From contig JTDE01000208.1 of assembly GCA_014338405.1 (NCBI GenBank), forward strand, positions 207,155 through 271,154: a DNA stretch of 64,000 nt, in the 5' to 3' direction. The translations under genes and the position numbers were made by a program. The stretch comes from Paragonimus skrjabini miyazakii (Eukaryota > Platyhelminthes > Trematoda > Plagiorchiida > Troglotrematidae). The notes under the pieces were generated by a model. It was not told the origin of the DNA and made no database searches. It saw only the letters and a program-made list of their open reading frames with translations. The stretch's first letter is position 1, and every line of letters begins with the position of its first letter. Positions 58,901 to 64,000 of this stretch are shown piece after piece.

Positions 58901-61900
58901 AGTGTGGAAAGTTCTCTAAGAATGTTGTCGAGCTAGCCCACCTGGTTTTCTCCGTAAACACTGCGTAGAATATGCCTCTTTTCGGGGTCAGTAAGTCTTT
59001 TCGAATATCTATCGAATGTCATCGGATTGTACCCCAGATACCGACATAATGCACATTTTGTTAACTCTATAGTTAGGAGGACGATGTTTGTCAGAACGAT
59101 GACGTAAGTAGTTTGGAGGACTACGGCGCGAAATTAAGCAAACTCGTGAGATATGAATCCAGCTTTTAAATACCAACCCTGGCACAGAAAGAACGCAGTC
59201 ATCAGTTATACACTTTTTCGAGGGGCAAACGTAGCAATGTTTGTATTGAGAGCAACATGTTATGCAAACGTCTTTTGAGTATTTTATCCTAAATCTTTAA
59301 TTGTGCATACTACAGAGAAAACTTCAGTGAAACACCATCGCAAATGATGTCTCATAGTAGTCATATATATTACAACACATTCAAATTTCGATACTTAGAG
59401 TCCGATTCCCTCGAACAAGTATGAGATTACCTGAGGTTTGTGGTTTAACAGCCTTAATCTAAGCTTCATTCAATCCACTTCCAATTTTACTCAACAGCTA
59501 CACTGAAAGTATTCCAAGAAAAGTCATTTCAGTTACTAAGGCTTAGACAGCACTGTTAAACCGAAGCAATTTTTGTGTGCGAGACGAGAAACATTTCTTA
59601 GTTGGGCATTTTCGTCTATATTTCTTGACTAGATAAACAACCCATGGTGAACACCGTGCATGGCTTTTCTCTCGAAAATTATAGTGAATGAGAGATAGGA
59701 TTATCAGTCGGTGGAGAACATCGCGAATAAAGATGGTATTGATGAAAATAGTTTTCTTTTACACTAAGCTATCACATTTTAGAATGCATGATCAGCAGAC
59801 AGTTGAACAGAGACGATTTTCTGACTGGAAAGATTAATTAAAACAGAATTGCCAGCATCAGACATTGTAGTTTAGAGATAACCAGAAAGGACAGGGAGAG
59901 GATTTTGATGGATAACACATCACCAGATTGAAGGCTTACTCAATGTTTTTACACAATAGTCAACCTATTCTACACAGAAAAAAACATACGAGCAAATATA
60001 CACTTGCCACCTTAGTGCAGTGTAAGCTCAATGTGACATTAAGTAGACAAACTGCAAAGAAATGAACGCCTCCAAAGAGATTTCAAAATCACATTGAAGA
60101 AAATCTAAAATAGGCAGGTCGCTATTATAATGTGGTTACTGTTTATTACCATATAACCAAGGATCCTGTCGGGGAATTTTTGAAGTCACTGAGTTCTTTG
60201 CTATTCAATTCTCATCAGTGAGTGAGTTCTGTGGTAAACCTGATTTGTATGCTCCTATGCTCTCATGGTAATTGATAAATAAGTAGTTAATCGAACGAGG
60301 CATATATGACACAAAGCATTTGGTAAGCCTTCAAATTCGGTCACTGTCTCACACTTTTCCACTCCATCGCACCACGAGGCAAAACTGGTCTTTTGAGACT
60401 ACGCCGAACTATCTTCATTCAAAGATGATAGTTTGATTGTTATTTTCTACAAATGTTCATGCCCTTCGACATATATGCCTCACAGTTTTTGGTCAACAAG
60501 TGAATATGTTAACTGGTGTTTTTCCACGTACACAGAAGCACAAATCCCATCCAGCTCCCGCAGAACAGTATTTTTAAGCAATTATAGCGATACTGACTAT
60601 GTTTCCAAATAAATGGACGCATTTGAAATAGAACCACATTCTCTCGCTGGTCTTTTATCAGCTATTCAATCTTGTCTGAATAACTTTAGGATATCTCATT
60701 TATCTTGTTACGCCAAATTTCGAAACCGCATATCGGTAGGACTTACGAAAGCGCTCTTAATTTCGAAGACGGACTTTCAAAACTTTCCCTTCGTACAGTC
60801 TTAAAGAGGCCTAGGTTGGTATTCATTGTTACAGTTGACAGAGCACAAGACTCAGCAGATTTTAACGCCATCGATTCAAAATGTGCGTGCGAGTTGTGTT
60901 ACTTTATTCCCCATCAACTTTCCGTTTCAGCATCCATCAAGTGTGCACAGTTCTTGTGCGTGCTCTATAGAGAACATGGTATATGATAAGTTCCAAATGA
61001 TGGAACCCAGTGATTAACACGTGCCACTAATTTCCTCATCCACATCACAGCCACATATTTACTGACAAATCTAGCTTGAATGAATGGAAAAAATCGTGTC
61101 AGATCCTCTGGAATGTTGTTTTACTTGAGCCATCTGTTCGTCCTTTCCGTCAGGTCCACGTGCAACATGGTGTTCGAGTGCTCTCATCGCAACCTCCCCA
61201 CTCTGTTCTTGCGCCCAGTCACTCTCGCCAATCTGCTTCTCCATCCTCGATCCTCACGAAATCTATCGTTCACGCGCATCGGGTTCGTCATCAAACGAAC
61301 CCCATATGGCCCACTGCACACCTTATGCCTCGTGTATCGCACCACCCCCCTCATTCGCACATTATCAGCCCAATTCCACCTGTTCCAACTCAATCAGTGG
61401 CAAATCAACCAACCCAAGGTTATTGATTGTGAGCTGATAAACTAGTGTGGTTGGATCGGAGCAGACTGACCGGCCATCGTGGTAAGACGGAGTTTTACGA
61501 TGGATCAACTATGTCTGTTCGTTCACTTCATGTATTAGGAACTGGAAACCCGGAAAAACCCATAAGGTTAAATCCCGGGAAGACGATCTTTCGTGCTGTC
61601 GTTATCTGTTGTGAGTGACTAAGCTGTCACAGTATAAGCTCCTTTATTTCTTATACAGTAGCTGAACGGCTTGAAGATGGATAACAGAAAAAGTCAATAG
61701 GAACATGTGAAGTAACCGGTTTTCAACGCTCGTTTAAGAATAAAATATCGTTATCCCCCATGAACGCATCCGGGAGACTCATAGTGTATGGTGTTGATAG
61801 GCGTTTCATGATCATTTGCCTCGTTCATGAAAACGTATTCTTGTGTCCCATTGAGTTTTCCAATTAGTGACAAATATACACAATTTCAGATCTGATGACA

Positions 61901-64000
61901 ACTAACATGTTTCGCAGATCTTGCAAAGGAAATAGTTTGAATACAATCAAACAAATTTCTGTAGACATTGGGCTAGTCCCATTCGTTTCCAAGGGTTCTG
62001 AGTGATTTTTTACACTTCGTGCATTGCCACGGGATTAGTCAATGGTCTAATCGAAGACCAATTGTACAATGACCGTCCCTACACCCTTCAAGCAATGAGA
62101 AGGAAGAACAGTCACCAGCGCAAGACTATCTGTGAGTTTTATAGGTGAGCAACTATGAGGAACCGAAAGTTTCAAGAAGAGTTCAGTTTCCAACAATTCC
62201 AGTAAGATGCGTAGTAGTCACGAAAATTTAAGCCACGTTTTATTACTTGTTATCACACGAAAACCATACCGCACCCATTACAAAATGTCCAGGCTGAACT
62301 AAAATTGTTATACTCTTGTCTCTTAAGTGATTAACTGTTTAAATGGTCTAACCCTCGACAAGTCATATATGCTCACATCTTAACGGCAAGAGAGTCTGCT
62401 AATGAGCACATATTCATAATCATAATTAAAGAGAGTAAGCGTCAAAAATGGTTTAGGTTCTAGACATAAACAACTTCTCGTTACATATCAGCCAGGAACG
62501 TTTTTCCTAAACAGTTTTACATCTCAGAACATAATTTATTCTGATCGGAATACTTATTTTCATGTATTCACACAATTTCTGTTAATGGCACTGATTTGAT
62601 TTCAAACCCAGGTAATACATTACCTTCATCTTGGTCGTTAATGTGTTTACCGGATTCTATCGTTATATTACTTTAGTGAGTAGTCTTTTCACGGGATGAG
62701 CTGTCAACATAGGCTGACATACGTGACAATCTGATGGTTATTTTGGGGTAAAAATCTGCCATCGTAATAAACATCTACCTTTGTTAATGATAATAACTGT
62801 GCGTTAAATTCTGATAATCCATCCAGGACATTAATGGTCATAGCTAGGGCCTCATAACATAACCAGATATATTTTTAAAATGCTAAGCAGCTTCCTCAAT
62901 AACCCACAGAACACGGCAACAAGACAAGGTCAAAAACTGATGCATCTATATGTAGAATTCTGCTGAAAGTAAATCAAGGTTGCTATTAAGTACAAAAATC
63001 GTTTGTAGACCTATCTTACCACACTAAAAACCTCAATGTCTATGTGCATTCACTCGTCTACATTGAATGACATTCCCTTACATGTTAGTTGGGCAAAGAG
63101 GAATGGATGAACGTCGTAAAATTAGCTTTGATAACTCCAGGAGATGAGAAGTGGACAAAGGTTAAACAAAGCTGTTCGTATCTAAGACGACAATCGTTAA
63201 GCCTTGTTTACGAAGCACTTATTCCCTGAATCTTCATCAAAGCTATTGTATCCATTTGCCGGCGATATATTTGATGGTTTTTTGAAAACCAAACGAAAGT
63301 CTTGGTCAGGGATTGTTAGGTTATTTGTGTAGGATGGTTTGCCTTTCGGATTTATGCTCTATACATTTAGTTGTCTGCTTTCAACGCACTTTATTTAAGT
63401 CAACCTACTGCTGACGAGTTTCAATAGTCCATTCACTGTCACTCTCTTTAAACTTATCCTCAGTGGATAGAATCGGGTTTGACTCGTCTCCATGGATTAA
63501 AAGTTTTCAGTCATAGACAGTTTGCCCTGAATTACAACAGGTTATCTTTAAAATACTGCGTTCCCTTGATCCAATTCACCAGTAACGATAGAAGACATAC
63601 GTCGCGAGATGTTCAAATTTTGTTTACTCTCTTCAGTCACGAATGTAAAACATTGGAATATATAGGACATGCGGATAGCAACAACAATAGAAACAATCAA
63701 CGATTGGGTTTACACAAAACAAGGACTGTTATCAGTTCCAGGGCAGACACACTGCATGAGTCAACAGTTTATGCACACACAGGACCGGATGGCGAGTATT
63801 GATTAGCATAGCTTCGGAGAAGGCAAGCAACTTCGGATTCCGATTACGCAACAACACATGAAATGAATTAGTGGGGTCAACAACGCGACCTGTTTCCATG
63901 ATGTGCCTTGCTATGGATGAGTTCGGATTTCGTCTCACTCGTTCTGTTGCCATTGCCTGTTGCGTCATGATGCTCACCAGCCATCTAGGCATATGTTCGG
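55981..64000. other. No recognisable gene
   Basis: No gene, RNA or mobile element can be named in these 8 kb. The 139-codon frame at 57336-57752, partly open on both strands, and a GC-richer block at 61.08-61.45 kb with overlapping frames may be old repeats. An 8-bp hairpin lies at 56989-57009. The region 58-61 kb and 61.5-64 kb is plain AT-rich sequence. Confidence 0.5.

Noticed and set aside
63410..63440. CTGACGAG at 63410 as another hammerhead core
   Set aside because: No GAAA, stem II or stem I partner follows, and no family flank is present.

Overview
The window looks like nuclear DNA of a digenean flatworm (trematode). It is AT-rich and gene-poor. It holds one clearly recognisable gene with a ~9 kb intron, surrounded by decayed retroelements. 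The trematode call rests on three points. A dispersed short retroposon has a tRNA-like head and carries hammerhead ribozymes, the architecture known from the schistosome Sm-alpha family. Decayed LINEs are of kinds common in flukes. A broken Ty3/gypsy integrase resembles the CsRn1-type elements of flukes. The species cannot be named from this sequence. Three runs of exactly 100 N (10395-10494, 35668-35767, 55196-55295) are assembly gaps, and all three lie in or beside repeats.

The one confident gene is a Scratch-family (Snail superfamily) zinc-finger repressor on the + strand. Exon 1 is 29415-30111 and exon 2 is 39093-40285. The splice signals and phase fit exactly, giving a 629-residue protein with the Scratch motif and five C-terminal zinc fingers. 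Three CCAATCA boxes lie 100-310 bp upstream. No N-terminal SNAG repressor motif is visible. Two further minus-strand pieces look like terminal exons of unidentified genes: 31134-31535 inside the Scratch intron, and 42448-42716 beyond its 3' end, the latter with an AATAAA overlapping its stop codon.

Layout: 1-4.8 kb is unassigned; 4.8-5.8 kb is a deleted LINE; 5.8-13.2 kb is mostly unassigned, with small repeats and a gap at 10.4 kb; 13.3-13.7 kb is a fold-back pair of ribozyme SINEs; 14.9-16.0 kb is an R2-like LINE relic; 18.7-19.7 kb is a ribozyme SINE split by a 525-bp palindromic MITE; 20.5-21.0 kb is another LINE reverse transcriptase relic; 25.1-25.6 and 28.4-28.7 kb are SINEs; 29.1-40.3 kb is the Scratch locus, whose intron holds a SINE cluster with the only intact ribozyme; 43.7 and 45.7 kb are SINEs; 48.6-49.8 kb is a gypsy relic; 55.1-56.0 kb is a large fold-back SINE pair. 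From 56 to 64 kb nothing is recognised.

The most interesting system is the hammerhead SINE family. Nine copies or pairs show a tRNA(Met)-like head with box A and box B, a type I hammerhead with a very short stem III, and a tail. Insertions are flanked by 11-12 bp target duplications. Several copies are head-to-head inverted dimers, and one was broken by a transposon that landed exactly at the ribozyme cleavage site.
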